Assembly: GCA_017445115.1 (NCBI GenBank)
Contig: JAFSUU010000024.1
Span: 1-63,608 of the forward strand
Source: Clostridia bacterium
GTDB lineage: Bacteria > Bacillota_A > Clostridia > Oscillospirales > CAG-272
Length of the DNA stretch: 63,608 nucleotides
Reading direction: 5' to 3'
The notes below the pieces were generated by a model that saw only the letters and a program-made list of their open reading frames with translations, was not told the origin of the DNA and did no database searches. A program made the position numbers and the translations under genes. Numbering within the stretch: position 1 is the stretch's first letter; the number at the start of each line of letters is the position of its first letter. Shown here piece after piece: positions 39,579 to 48,421 of the stretch.

Positions 39579-42518
39579 ATGTCTCAATTCAAGGAAAGAT
39601 TTCTGACCTTATCGGAAGAGGATAAAGGGAGAGAGCTCCCGAAATATCTGTCTCCGGTCGCCGTATGGGCGCTCGCTTTCGGCTGCGCTGTGGGCTGGGG
39701 CTCTTTCGTCATGCCGGGAACGACGTTTCTGCCTATCGCCGGCCCGCTCGGTACAGCGCTCGGTATTGCGCTCGGCGCCGTGATAATGTTTTTCATCGGC
39801 ATCAACTATTACAATCTGATGAAAAAATACCCGGACGCGGGCGGCGCGTATTCGTACGCAAAAGGCGTTCTCGGTCCGGACAGAGCGTTCCTCGTTGCGT
39901 GGTTTCTGATACTGACGTATTCCGCGATAATCTGGGCGAACGCGACGGCGCTCTCCATAATCGCGAAGAGCATCGTCGGCGACGTCTTCTGCTTCGGCTT
40001 CAGATATGAGATCTCGGGCTATACCGTTTACTTCGGGGAACTGCTCCTCTCCGCGGTACTTCTTTTCGCCGCTTACCTTGTGTGCGCCGCGGGGAAGAGA
40101 GTGTTGAAATACGTCCAGACCTTTCTCGCCGCGGGGCTGTTTATCGGCGCCGTGGTCTGTTTCGTCGCCGTCGCGATCTACCGCGGCGGATTGGATAAAA
40201 TGGCGCCGGCGTTTTCAAACGACGGCTCTCCCGTGACGCAGGTCCTTGCCATAGTCATTCTCGCTCCCTGGGCTTTCATCGGCTTTGAGTCGATCTCACA
40301 CTCCGCCGGTGAATTTAAATTCAAAATGAAAAAATCGCTCCCCATAATGATTTTTGCGCTTGCCGCAGGGGCGATAACGTATATACTTCTGACATTTTGC
40401 GCCACTCTCGCTTGCCCTGACGGATATGCTTCCTGGGCGGAGTACATAAAAGATCTGGCGTCCGCAAACGGTGTTGCCGGTATTCCGACATTTTATGCCG
40501 CGAAGGCGGCGATGGGCGACGCCGGACTCGGGATACTTGCCTTTGCCGCGTTCTGCGGGATCTCGACCGGACTTATCGCAAACTACGTCGCGGTCAGCAG
40601 ACTTCTCTTCGCTATGGGGCGCGACGGCGCGATCCCCGGAGCGTTCGGCAGGCTCGGACGGCGCGGCACTCCGAAGACAGCGCTTCTCGGAGTTTTCCTC
40701 TTTTCCGTTCTGGTACCTCTTCTCGGAAGGACCGCGATCGGCTGGATCGTTGACGTGACGACGATCGGCGCGTCGGTCGTTTATCTGTACGTTTCGATGT
40801 GCGCGGTCGTGCTCGGAATGAAGGAGAAAAACAGAAAGACGCTCGTATACGGAGTCATCGGCGCGGTCTTCGCCATGATGTTCATTCTCTATTTCATCCT
40901 CCCGAACTTCTGGACGACGGGCAAGCTCGCGACCGAGTCGTATCTGATCCTCGTGCTCTGGAGCGTCGCCGGTATCTTCGTGTTCCGTGCGATGATCCAT
41001 CGTGACAAGAACCGCCGTTACGGCAAGTCGAGCACTGTGTGGATCGTATTCATCCTTCTGATTTCAATCGTTTCGCTCGTCTGGGTCAGACAGGCGACAG
41101 TTCAGGAAACCGGAGATATCGCAAATGACGTCACAAAGTATTACGAACAGACGGCGACGGATAATGGGGACGATCCCGGAGGTGAGAGCGTCGAAAAGAC
41201 GGAAAAATATATATCCTCCAGAATAAACGAGTTCGGTTCGTTCGTCACGAAGAACGTGTCGATCCAGCTCGCGCTGATAATCATATCTGTCGTCACCGTC
41301 TTCAGCATTTTCTCTATAATCAAAAAACGTGAAAAGCAGATAGAGGCGGAGAAGCTTCGGGCGGAGGAGATAAGCCGCGCCAAGAGCGTCTTTCTCTCCA
41401 ATATGAGCCACGACATCAGAACTCCGATGAATGCCGTTATAGGCTATACGGCACTGGCGTCTAAGGTGGATGACGTTCCGGATGAGGTGCGCGACTATCT
41501 GTCGAAGATCGACAGTTCAAGCCGTCATTTACTCTCTCTGATAAACGACATTCTCGACATGAGCCGCATTGAAAACGGAAAGATGTCGCTTGAACTCGAG
41601 CCTTCCGATATAGTCGCGATGTTCGACGAGGTCTGCGATATCTTCGCTCCGCAGATGAAGGACAAAGGACTTGAATTCAAGTCGGAGCGCGACGTAGCCG
41701 ACCGCTTCGTCGTCTGCGACAAAAAGAGGATCACGAGGATCCTTCTCAACCTTATTTCAAACTCGATGAAATATACTCATTCCGGCGGCTCTGTCAGCGT
41801 TTCGCTGAAAGAGACCGGCTGCAGTAACAGAAGAGCGTCGTTCGTGATCGTCGTCGCCGACACGGGGATCGGTATGTCTCCGGAATTCGCCGCAAAGGTG
41901 TTTGAGGCGTTTGAGCGCGAAAGAAACGCAACGGTCAACAACACGCAGGGAACCGGTCTCGGTATGGCGATAACTAAGAGCCTTGTGGAAGAGATGGGCG
42001 GCGATATATCGCTCGTCACCGAGCAGGGCAAGGGAAGCGCGTTTACCGTCGATCTTTCGTTCGAGATCGCCGAGGGCTTTGAAGAGAAAGAAAAAGAGGC
42101 GGTGGCCGAGGAAGAAAAAGTCGACTTCACGGGTAAAAAGCTGTTCCTTGTAGAGGACAACTTCATAAATATGGAGATCGCGAAAAAGATTCTGTCGATG
42201 ATGGGATTTGAGATCGACTCCGCGGAGAACGGCAGGGTGGCAATGGATAAATTCTCAGCGATGGAGAGCTGTCCGTTTGACATAATACTGACCGACATTC
42301 AGATGCCGGAGATGAACGGCTACGAGACTGCGCGTGCAGTTCGCGCGCTCGGCGGAGACTGGGCAAAGATACCTGTCGTCGCTATGACCGCAAACGTCTT
42401 TCCTGAGGATATCAAAGAGGCTAAGGAAGCCGGGATGAATGGATTTATCTCAAAGCCTATAGACGTTCCCGAGATGACGAAGACTCTCCGTCAGGTCCTC
42501 TCGAAGAGCAAACAATAA
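39579..42518 (+). CDS. APC-type amino acid permease fused to hybrid histidine kinase
   Basis: A 979-residue membrane protein with three parts. Residues about 20-500 form an amino acid-polyamine-organocation (APC) permease of about 12 helices (GCAVGWGSFVMPGTTFLP, YPDAGGAYSYAKGVLGP, AFIGFESISH). Residues about 555-590 form a further helix and coiled coil. Then come a histidine kinase (phospho-acceptor His611 in MSHDIRTPMN, NLISNSMKYT, DTGIGMS, GTGLGMAI) and a receiver domain (phospho-acceptor Asp906 in TDIQMPEMNG, Lys near 956). Transport-type sensing is known for CbrA, an SLC5-kinase fusion of pseudomonads; here the transporter is from another superfamily. The following gene is a free Hpt protein and the preceding one a REC-GGDEF-EAL protein, so the cluster is a complete phosphorelay. 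Whether it transports is unknown. Confidence 0.9.
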   Translation: MSQFKERFLTLSEEDKGRELPKYLSPVAVWALAFGCAVGWGSFVMPGTTFLPIAGPLGTALGIALGAVIMFFIGINYYNLMKKYPDAGGAYSYAKGVLGPDRAFLVAWFLILTYSAIIWANATALSIIAKSIVGDVFCFGFRYEISGYTVYFGELLLSAVLLFAAYLVCAAGKRVLKYVQTFLAAGLFIGAVVCFVAVAIYRGGLDKMAPAFSNDGSPVTQVLAIVILAPWAFIGFESISHSAGEFKFKMKKSLPIMIFALAAGAITYILLTFCATLACPDGYASWAEYIKDLASANGVAGIPTFYAAKAAMGDAGLGILAFAAFCGISTGLIANYVAVSRLLFAMGRDGAIPGAFGRLGRRGTPKTALLGVFLFSVLVPLLGRTAIGWIVDVTTIGASVVYLYVSMCAVVLGMKEKNRKTLVYGVIGAVFAMMFILYFILPNFWTTGKLATESYLILVLWSVAGIFVFRAMIHRDKNRRYGKSSTVWIVFILLISIVSLVWVRQATVQETGDIANDVTKYYEQTATDNGDDPGGESVEKTEKYISSRINEFGSFVTKNVSIQLALIIISVVTVFSIFSIIKKREKQIEAEKLRAEEISRAKSVFLSNMSHDIRTPMNAVIGYTALASKVDDVPDEVRDYLSKIDSSSRHLLSLINDILDMSRIENGKMSLELEPSDIVAMFDEVCDIFAPQMKDKGLEFKSERDVADRFVVCDKKRITRILLNLISNSMKYTHSGGSVSVSLKETGCSNRRASFVIVVADTGIGMSPEFAAKVFEAFERERNATVNNTQGTGLGMAITKSLVEEMGGDISLVTEQGKGSAFTVDLSFEIAEGFEEKEKEAVAEEEKVDFTGKKLFLVEDNFINMEIAKKILSMMGFEIDSAENGRVAMDKFSAMESCPFDIILTDIQMPEMNGYETARAVRALGGDWAKIPVVAMTANVFPEDIKEAKEAGMNGFISKPIDVPEMTKTLRQVLSKSKQ

Positions 42519-42545
42519 TATATACCGCAAAAGGAGAATACGTAT

Positions 42546-42887
42546 ATGTTGACTCTTGATTTCTTAAGGGAATACGGCGCAAACGTCGAGGAAGGACTTG
42601 CGCGCTGTATGAATATGGAGGATTTTTACCTCGGGCTTGTCAATTCCTCGCTTGACGACGAGTTTTTCGGCGTTCTTCAGAGTTCCGTCGCCGCCGGCGA
42701 CCTCGACGGGGCGTTCAAAGCCGCTCATACGCTCAAAGGAATGGCGGGAAATCTTTCTCTGACGCCGCTTTTCAAGATCGTTTCCGAAATGACGGAGCTG
42801 CTCCGCGTGAAGGCGGACGCAGACTATCCGGCGATGGCGAAGGCGGTCGATGAGGAGCACAAAAAGCTTCTTGCCTCGAGAGAATAA
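42546..42887 (+). CDS. Histidine phosphotransfer (Hpt) protein
   Basis: A 113-residue all-helical phosphotransfer protein. The phosphate-carrying histidine is His61 in AAHTLKGMAGNL, the canonical Hpt signature, followed by LFKIVSEMTELLR. It would shuttle phosphate between the receiver of the permease-kinase (27 nt upstream) and the receiver of the REC-GGDEF-EAL protein. AAAGGAG lies upstream of the start. A hairpin (42893-42929) follows at once. No other domain is attached. Confidence 0.9.
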   Translation: MLTLDFLREYGANVEEGLARCMNMEDFYLGLVNSSLDDEFFGVLQSSVAAGDLDGAFKAAHTLKGMAGNLSLTPLFKIVSEMTELLRVKADADYPAMAKAVDEEHKKLLASRE

Positions 42888-42892
42888 AAACA

Positions 42893-42929
42893 CGGGCTGA
42901 GGGAGAAGGTGACCTTCCCGCTCAGCCCG
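42893..42929. terminator. Terminator between the Hpt gene and a convergent small gene
   Basis: CGGGCTGAG (42893-42901) pairs with CTCAGCCCG (42921-42929), with a further inner stem. On the minus strand a T run follows, so it fits the small membrane peptide gene best while also ending the Hpt transcript. Confidence 0.7.
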
Positions 42930-42978
42930 CAGCTATATTCAAAGCGTGTTTCAACTTATATGACAGATATGTCGCCGC

Positions 42979-43086
42979 TCATCTGAAAAAGTCGGAACCG
43001 GATGCTAAGAGCACTATCAGCGCCACAAATGCCGAGGCGACAAGAAACGCAAGTATGATCGTTCCTACAGGATTCTTTCTGTTCAT
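42979..43086 (-). CDS. Small single-helix membrane protein (35 residues)
   Basis: A 35-residue open frame encoding a basic start (MNRKNP), one long hydrophobic helix (VGTIILAFLVASAFVALIVL) and a short tail ending SDFFR. It is supported by a consensus promoter (43145-43173, minus), TGGAGA about 11 nt upstream of the ATG and a terminator 50 nt downstream (42893-42929), so all parts of a gene are present. It resembles small regulatory membrane proteins in general form only; no family is recognised. It might modulate the neighbouring permease-kinase, but that is speculation. Confidence 0.6.
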   Translation of the reverse strand: MNRKNPVGTIILAFLVASAFVALIVLLASGSDFFR

Positions 43087-43144
43087 ATGATAATGTCTCC
43101 ATTGAAATGATTTTGCGATGAAAAGTTAAAAATATTACAGTAAA

Positions 43145-43173
43145 ATTTTACCATAGTATTTCGGATTTGTAAA
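43145..43173 (-). promoter_or_regulatory. Promoter of the 35-residue membrane protein
   Basis: On the minus strand: TTTACA (43168-43173), a 17-nt spacer and TAAAAT (43145-43150), 58 nt before the ATG at 43086. Confidence 0.6.
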
Positions 43174-43239
43174 GCGAAAAAACTCAAAATTCGACAATTT
43201 TTTTATTAAAATATTTAATAGAACACCATGGAGGTGTGA

Positions 43240-44907
43240 ATGGTACTTATACACAGAGGTGAGCGCGCCGAGTTTTCGGAAGGCGAGACCTATTTTGAAG
43301 CGGCAGAGAGATTCAAGGATGCTTACGACGCGCCGATAATTCTTGCGAAGGTCGGCGAGAGACTCGTAGAACTAAACAAGAGGATAGACGTAAAAGACGG
43401 CTCGACGTCTTTGTCGTTCATAACTACCGCAGATCCTGACGGCCACAGAACTTACGAGCGCGGTGCGACTATGATGTTCCTTCGCGCGATGACGAGAGTC
43501 TACGGAAAGAGTCTTAAGTCTGTAAAACTTCAGTTTTCGGTCTCGGACGGTTTGTTTTTCACGGCGAAATTCACGGATCCCGGAACGGTAATAACTTCGG
43601 AAAAACTCGCCGAAGTCAAAGCGGTGATGGAGCGATACGTTCACGAAAACGAGAGATTTGTAAAGAGCAAAGACCGCACCGAGGATACCGCGGCTTTATT
43701 CCGTCATTTCGGAATGCGGGACAAGGAGAGACTTTTCCACTACCGCCGAAGCTCGACGACAAACGTTTATCGCTTCGGCAATTATGTTGACTATTATTAC
43801 GGCTATATGCCGCCGTCCGCGGGTTATATAAATGTATTCGATCTTGAACTTCTCGACGGCGGGGTACTTCTCGTTATTCCTAACAAGTCGGAACCGACAA
43901 AGCCGGGCAGAGCGAACGTTCCGCCGAAGCTTTTTGCGACGATGAGGGACACTAATATCTGGGGCGAAAACATAGGCGTGCCGACAGTCGCCGCGCTCAA
44001 CGACGCGATCTCGCGCGGAGACGGGCAAAGGATAGTTCTCGCTTCCGAAGCTCATCAGGAGCACCTGATCGGAAAGATCGCCGAGAGGATAAAGACCGAG
44101 GGGCGCCGCATCGTGATGATCGCAGGCCCTTCGTCCTCCGGTAAGACGTCGTTTTCGCACCGCCTTGCGATCCAGCTCGGCAATTTCGGGCTTCGCGCTC
44201 ATCCGCTCGCGCTCGACAACTATTACGTCGAAAGGTCAAAGACGCCTCTCGACGAGAACGGAGAGTACGATTTTGAGTGCCTTGAGGCGTTGAACATAGA
44301 ACTTTTCAATGACAATATGAGGACTCTGCTCCGGGGAGAGCGGGCATCGCTTCCGGTCTTCAATTTCAAGACGGGACTGCCCGAGTTCGGCGCGGGAGAG
44401 ATGGCGATAGATTCCGACGAAGTGCTCGTTATAGAGGGGATACACGGACTCAATGACAAGCTTTCGTATGCGATCGACGCCGCGGATAAGTTCAAGATCT
44501 ATATAAGCGCGGTCACGGCGCTCAACGTCGACGAGCACAACAGGATCCCGACGACAGATAACCGTGAGATACGCAGAATGGTGCGCGACGCGAGGACGAG
44601 AGGATTCTCCGCAACGGATACGATCTCGCGCTGGCAGTCTGTGCGGCGAGGCGAGGAGAAGCATATATTCCCGTATCAGGAATCATGCGACGTGATGTTC
44701 AACTCGGCGTCGCTTTACGAGCTCGCGGTCCTTAAGATCTTTGCCGAGCCGCTTCTGTTTACTATAGCGCACGACGCGCCCGAGTATCCGGAGGCAAAGA
44801 GACTGCTCAAATTCCTCGAATATTTCCTTGCGCTCTCGACAGAGGACGTTCCGAAAAACAGTATCGTCCGCGAGTTCATCGGCGGCAGCGCGTTCAACGT
44901 CGGATGA
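43240..44907 (+). CDS. Nucleoside kinase with TGS/tRNA synthetase-like N-terminus
   Basis: A 555-residue cytoplasmic protein. Residues about 1-60 resemble a TGS domain. Residues about 65-250 resemble the second additional domain of threonyl/alanyl-tRNA synthetases (HRTYERGA; the metal motif is incomplete). Residues about 275-480 form a uridine kinase/phosphoribulokinase-type domain with P-loop AGPSSSGKTSF (about 292-302), ALDNYY and VIEGIHGLND. This architecture is common in Clostridia as a nucleoside (uridine) kinase and is sometimes labelled a threonyl-tRNA synthetase-related kinase. The start ATG 43240 follows GGAGGTG. The true substrate may be uridine/cytidine or something else. Confidence 0.88.
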   Translation: MVLIHRGERAEFSEGETYFEAAERFKDAYDAPIILAKVGERLVELNKRIDVKDGSTSLSFITTADPDGHRTYERGATMMFLRAMTRVYGKSLKSVKLQFSVSDGLFFTAKFTDPGTVITSEKLAEVKAVMERYVHENERFVKSKDRTEDTAALFRHFGMRDKERLFHYRRSSTTNVYRFGNYVDYYYGYMPPSAGYINVFDLELLDGGVLLVIPNKSEPTKPGRANVPPKLFATMRDTNIWGENIGVPTVAALNDAISRGDGQRIVLASEAHQEHLIGKIAERIKTEGRRIVMIAGPSSSGKTSFSHRLAIQLGNFGLRAHPLALDNYYVERSKTPLDENGEYDFECLEALNIELFNDNMRTLLRGERASLPVFNFKTGLPEFGAGEMAIDSDEVLVIEGIHGLNDKLSYAIDAADKFKIYISAVTALNVDEHNRIPTTDNREIRRMVRDARTRGFSATDTISRWQSVRRGEEKHIFPYQESCDVMFNSASLYELAVLKIFAEPLLFTIAHDAPEYPEAKRLLKFLEYFLALSTEDVPKNSIVREFIGGSAFNVG

Positions 44908-45102
44908 CCGAATGAACGAATATGCATTGGAGCTTTGAAGAAAGCATCCGCGCGCTCTCGTAAAAACTTATGAAAGCTGAAAGAGATCTTTCTTTATGCC
45001 TCATTTTACAAAGCAGTAATAGAATTGCAGTATTATATTATTATTTGAATGGTAAAATTCAATTAATCAGGGCCAATATGTCGACAGGGAGGAGCAAGCG
45101 AA

Positions 45103-45885
45103 ATGAAAAACGATACCGGAACGGATAAGATCTCAAAAAGGATCCGCGTTGCGATCGCCTGGTGTTTCATAACGTATGCAATGATCCTTTTCGGAGAGAG
45201 GATCGCGAGTATTTCCAGAGTGATTGCCAACGGCGTATTTTTCGCATCGGGATTCGATTCGTTCGTCAACGTAACGGCGTCGCTTTCGCTCATCTGCGCC
45301 GCGGTGATGCTGGCGGCACTTCCTAAAAACAGGGGATTGATACTTTCCCTTGCCGGAGTCGGGGACAGCATAGATTATGATGCGATGTCTTTGACCTGCG
45401 GAGTGCTTCTGGTCTCCGGAATGCTTCACACGGAGTACACGTTTGCCCCGGTCCAGTTCGCCGCTTACGGCTTTCTGATCGCGGCGATGGTCATAAAGAC
45501 TGCCGACACCGCAAGGCGTTCGGAACACAGATTCAAGCTGTGGTACACGCTGATATATCTTGTAGCGTTTTCGATGGCGATCCCGGTGATGTATCGTTCA
45601 TCGATCGAGCTTGCGACCTTGTTCCACGTGGTCGAAGGGATCTCTGCTTTAGCGCTCGTCGCGCTGTTTACCCGGATGATGCGCGCGGTTTTTAAAGAGA
45701 GACCCGACGATCTGATCGGTTATCTGCCGTTTGTCGCAATGGTCGTTTTTGACGCGGCGGTCCTCTTTATGAGGTGGAGCGAAGAGATCAATACGTTCGT
45801 TCTGATTTTTGCCTCGGCTGCGGCGTCGGTGTTTATTGTCGGCAAGATCATATTTGCCGTATCGGGCAAAAAGTCAGAAAAATAA
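45103..45885 (+). CDS. Membrane protein of unknown function (7 TM)
   Basis: A 260-residue protein with seven predicted transmembrane helices and short loops. The loop ALPKNRGLILSLAGVGDSIDYDAMSLTCG between helices 2 and 3 recalls the lysoplasmalogenase/YhhN family (GDxxL and similar), but the match is weak. GGGAGGAG lies upstream of the start. It is followed 55 nt later by a sensor diguanylate cyclase, possibly in the same transcript. I do not recognise a definite family. Confidence 0.6.
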   Translation: MKNDTGTDKISKRIRVAIAWCFITYAMILFGERIASISRVIANGVFFASGFDSFVNVTASLSLICAAVMLAALPKNRGLILSLAGVGDSIDYDAMSLTCGVLLVSGMLHTEYTFAPVQFAAYGFLIAAMVIKTADTARRSEHRFKLWYTLIYLVAFSMAIPVMYRSSIELATLFHVVEGISALALVALFTRMMRAVFKERPDDLIGYLPFVAMVVFDAAVLFMRWSEEINTFVLIFASAAASVFIVGKIIFAVSGKKSEK

Positions 45886-45940
45886 GAGGCGCCACGTCGC
45901 CTGAAAAGTATTTGCGGCATGATATGCCGCGGGAGATTTT

Positions 45941-47287
45941 ATGAAGCATAAGCATTTGAGTTTAACAACGAAATACATCGCGATTGCCTGCACCCTGCTT
46001 CTTGTGGTCAACGTGATACTCGGCGTTCTTCTTACAGTTCAGTCGGGTAATTCCATGAAAGACGCTCTGGCGAAACATATGCTCGCTGTCGCAAACACCG
46101 CTGCGTCTTCGGTCGACGGCGATTTCGCCGCCTCTCTGACAGAGGACGACGTGGGAAGTGAAGAGTACGTTCGTGTTGCGGATACGCTCAACACAATAAT
46201 AGATATTCAGCGCAACAGCGATATCAAGTTCATTTATCTCGTCAAGCGCGTGGATGGCCGATATGTGTTCATCCTTGATCCCGATCCGGATGATCCGGCG
46301 GATTACGGTGAAGAGGTCGTCACGACTCCCGCCCAGGATACCGCGTGGGAAGGTACCGCTGCGATAGATCCGGAACCGCTTGAAGACGAGTGGGGATGTT
46401 TCTACACGGCGTGGAGTCCGATCTACGATTCGGAAGGAAAAGTCGTCAGTATGGTCGGAGTCGACTTTGCCGCCGACTGGTACGATGCGCAGATCGCGTC
46501 TCAGGCAAGAACGGTCATCATCGCCAGCATTCTTTCTCTTTCCATCGGAGCGCTGATAATGTTCCTTTTAACAGTTCAGCTCCGCCGGAGATTCAAAACT
46601 CTTAATTCCGAGCTCTCGGTTCTGTCAGATGACGTCGGTATGTTGTCCGAGGAGATAAAAGCCGGTCCCGGCTACAGCGCTGCGACCGCAAACGAGGAAG
46701 CCGTTGAAGTAGTCAAAAGCAGCGATACGATCGGAGATCTCAGTGTAAAAGTCCGCAATATGCAATCGGAGCTTAAAGATTATATAACGTATATGCATGC
46801 GCAAGCGTACACCGACTCTATGACGGGTTCGGCTAACAAGACTGCATATCTTGAAAAAATAAAAGAGATCAATTCCGAGATCAATGCCGGCGACGCATCG
46901 TTCGCCGTAGTGGTTTTCGACGTCAACGGACTTAAGAGCACAAACGACAATTTCGGACATGAATGCGGCGACCGTATTATCACCGATACCGCAGAGATCA
47001 TCCGCCGCGTATTCCCGGGCACTATGGTATACAGAATAGGCGGAGACGAGTTTATCGCTGTCGTTGAGGGAATGGACCGGAAAGAGCTTGAAGAGCGTTT
47101 TGCAAAACTTGACGAGGAGATAGATCATTTCAACCGCGAAGAAAAGAAGTATTCCATGACTCTCTCTTTCTCGTACGGCGGTTCAGTTTATCGCCCCGGA
47201 GAGGACGCCGCTTTCAAGGCGGTCTTCAAACGCGCAGATGAAGAAATGTATAAGAATAAGGCAAAGCATTATGATGAAATGCAGTGA
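45941..47287 (+). CDS. Membrane sensor diguanylate cyclase, paralogue of 9053-10381
   Basis: A 448-residue protein with a transmembrane helix (about 12-33), an extracytoplasmic sensor (about 35-190, with DPDPDDPADYGEEV and GVDFAADWYDAQI), a second helix (about 195-215) and a GGDEF domain (about 285-440). The catalytic loop RIGGDEFIAV is intact. The preceding motif is DSMTGSANK rather than D-x-LTGLxNR, a slight departure near the GTP site. The sensor and overall order match the protein at 9053, so they are duplicates that may sense related signals. The ribosome binding site is GCGGGAG. Confidence 0.9.
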   Translation: MKHKHLSLTTKYIAIACTLLLVVNVILGVLLTVQSGNSMKDALAKHMLAVANTAASSVDGDFAASLTEDDVGSEEYVRVADTLNTIIDIQRNSDIKFIYLVKRVDGRYVFILDPDPDDPADYGEEVVTTPAQDTAWEGTAAIDPEPLEDEWGCFYTAWSPIYDSEGKVVSMVGVDFAADWYDAQIASQARTVIIASILSLSIGALIMFLLTVQLRRRFKTLNSELSVLSDDVGMLSEEIKAGPGYSAATANEEAVEVVKSSDTIGDLSVKVRNMQSELKDYITYMHAQAYTDSMTGSANKTAYLEKIKEINSEINAGDASFAVVVFDVNGLKSTNDNFGHECGDRIITDTAEIIRRVFPGTMVYRIGGDEFIAVVEGMDRKELEERFAKLDEEIDHFNREEKKYSMTLSFSYGGSVYRPGEDAAFKAVFKRADEEMYKNKAKHYDEMQ

Positions 47288-47623
47288 TAGATAATATCAA
47301 CTGAAATATGCGGGGAAGCTTCCATCAAAAGTTTCTCCGCATTTGTTCTATGCGCCGGAAAACGAGAGCTGACGGCGGATCGCGGCGTTTTTCTACTCGC
47401 GGTAGAGAATGAAAAATTCCCGGTAGAGCGCATTTTACTCGCCGTCGGGTGACAAAAGACGCTGCCGATGATATAATTCTTTCGTAGGCAGGCGGCATTA
47501 CCGGACGGCCGGATATTGTCTTAGTAAAGATGACCTTTTAGATATTGCATTAAGTTCTTCTTTATGATATAATAATATATTGACAAGATATGCGCTGTTT
47601 CTGCGGCGCGGAAGGAGAGCTTT
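47288..47623. other. Intergenic region with weak hairpin and a promoter
   Basis: No gene is seen. A partly paired hairpin (TGCGGGGAAGCTT near 47309, AAGTTTCTCCGCA near 47329) may terminate the cyclase gene. Two similar blocks, CGCGGTAGAGAATG and CCCGGTAGAGCGCA, lie near 47398-47435. The promoter at 47545-47573 closes the region. Confidence 0.55.
47545..47573 (+). promoter_or_regulatory. Promoter of the acyltransferase/GT8 genes
   Basis: TTGCAT (47545-47550), a 17-nt spacer and TATAAT (47568-47573), 50 nt before the GTG start at 47624. Confidence 0.8.
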
Positions 47624-48421
47624 GTGGACAAGAGAGAGGTCATCTATTACAGCGACGAACTCCACGATGAGTTTTCGACTGCTGTCATCACGCCGAAGCG
47701 TATAGATGAGAACTTTGTTTACGACAGACACGGACCGTTCCGGGCGGTTTCCCGCTTTTTCTGGTACAGAGTCATTGCGACGCCGCTTGCCTTCCTTTAT
47801 GTAAAGCTTTCTCTTCATCAGAAAACGGTGGGTAAAGAAAAGCTGAAGCCCTATAAAAAGACCGGGATCTATCTTTACGGAAATCACACGCAGGCAGTCG
47901 GAGACCCGCTGACGCCGAACGTATTTTGCTTTCCTAAGAGAGTTTCTTTCATCGTCCATCCGAATAACGTTTCAATGCCCGTCCTCGGAAAGATCAACCC
48001 GACGCTCGGCGCGATACCGCTGCCGGACACCCTCGGCGCTTACAAAAACTTTTCTGAGTGTCTGAAGGGAAGGATAGAACGGCGCCACGCGGTCGTGATA
48101 TATCCGGAGGCGCACATCTGGCCTTATTACACGAAGATCAGAAATTTCCCGGACACTTCGTTCGGCTATCCTGCGAAAGCGGATACCCCGGTATTCTGTT
48201 TTGTCAATACGTATCAAAAGAGGAAGCGCGGAAAGAAACCCAAGATGGTGACTTACGTCGAGGGACCGTTTTTCCCGGATATGACGAAGTCCGTTCGCGA
48301 GAGGACAAAACTCCTTCGCGACGAGGTTTACAGCGCTATGACGCGCCTCGCGGAGAATTCAGACGTCGAGGTGATAAAATATATAAAAAAAGACGCCGAA
48401 GCGTCGGAAAGGAGCGAATGA
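47624..48421 (+). CDS. PlsC-like acyltransferase
   Basis: A 265-residue protein of the lysophosphatidic acid acyltransferase-like superfamily, moving a fatty acyl group onto a lipid or glycolipid acceptor at the membrane. The acceptor motif is YGNHTQAVGDP (His with downstream Asp, one residue longer than the usual HX4D). The second block is VVIYPEAHIWPYY, in place of the FPEGTR motif. One hydrophobic segment lies near 50-65. It uses a GTG start at 47624 with GGAAGGAG 6 nt upstream. The stop overlaps the following GT8 gene (ATGA), so acyl transfer and glycosyl transfer are coupled. Confidence 0.8.
   Translation: MDKREVIYYSDELHDEFSTAVITPKRIDENFVYDRHGPFRAVSRFFWYRVIATPLAFLYVKLSLHQKTVGKEKLKPYKKTGIYLYGNHTQAVGDPLTPNVFCFPKRVSFIVHPNNVSMPVLGKINPTLGAIPLPDTLGAYKNFSECLKGRIERRHAVVIYPEAHIWPYYTKIRNFPDTSFGYPAKADTPVFCFVNTYQKRKRGKKPKMVTYVEGPFFPDMTKSVRERTKLLRDEVYSAMTRLAENSDVEVIKYIKKDAEASERSE

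Noticed and set aside
48058..48417. N-terminal extension of the GT8 protein
   Set aside because: It lies inside the acyltransferase gene; the GT8 fold begins at MVNVLFCGNDG right after 48418.
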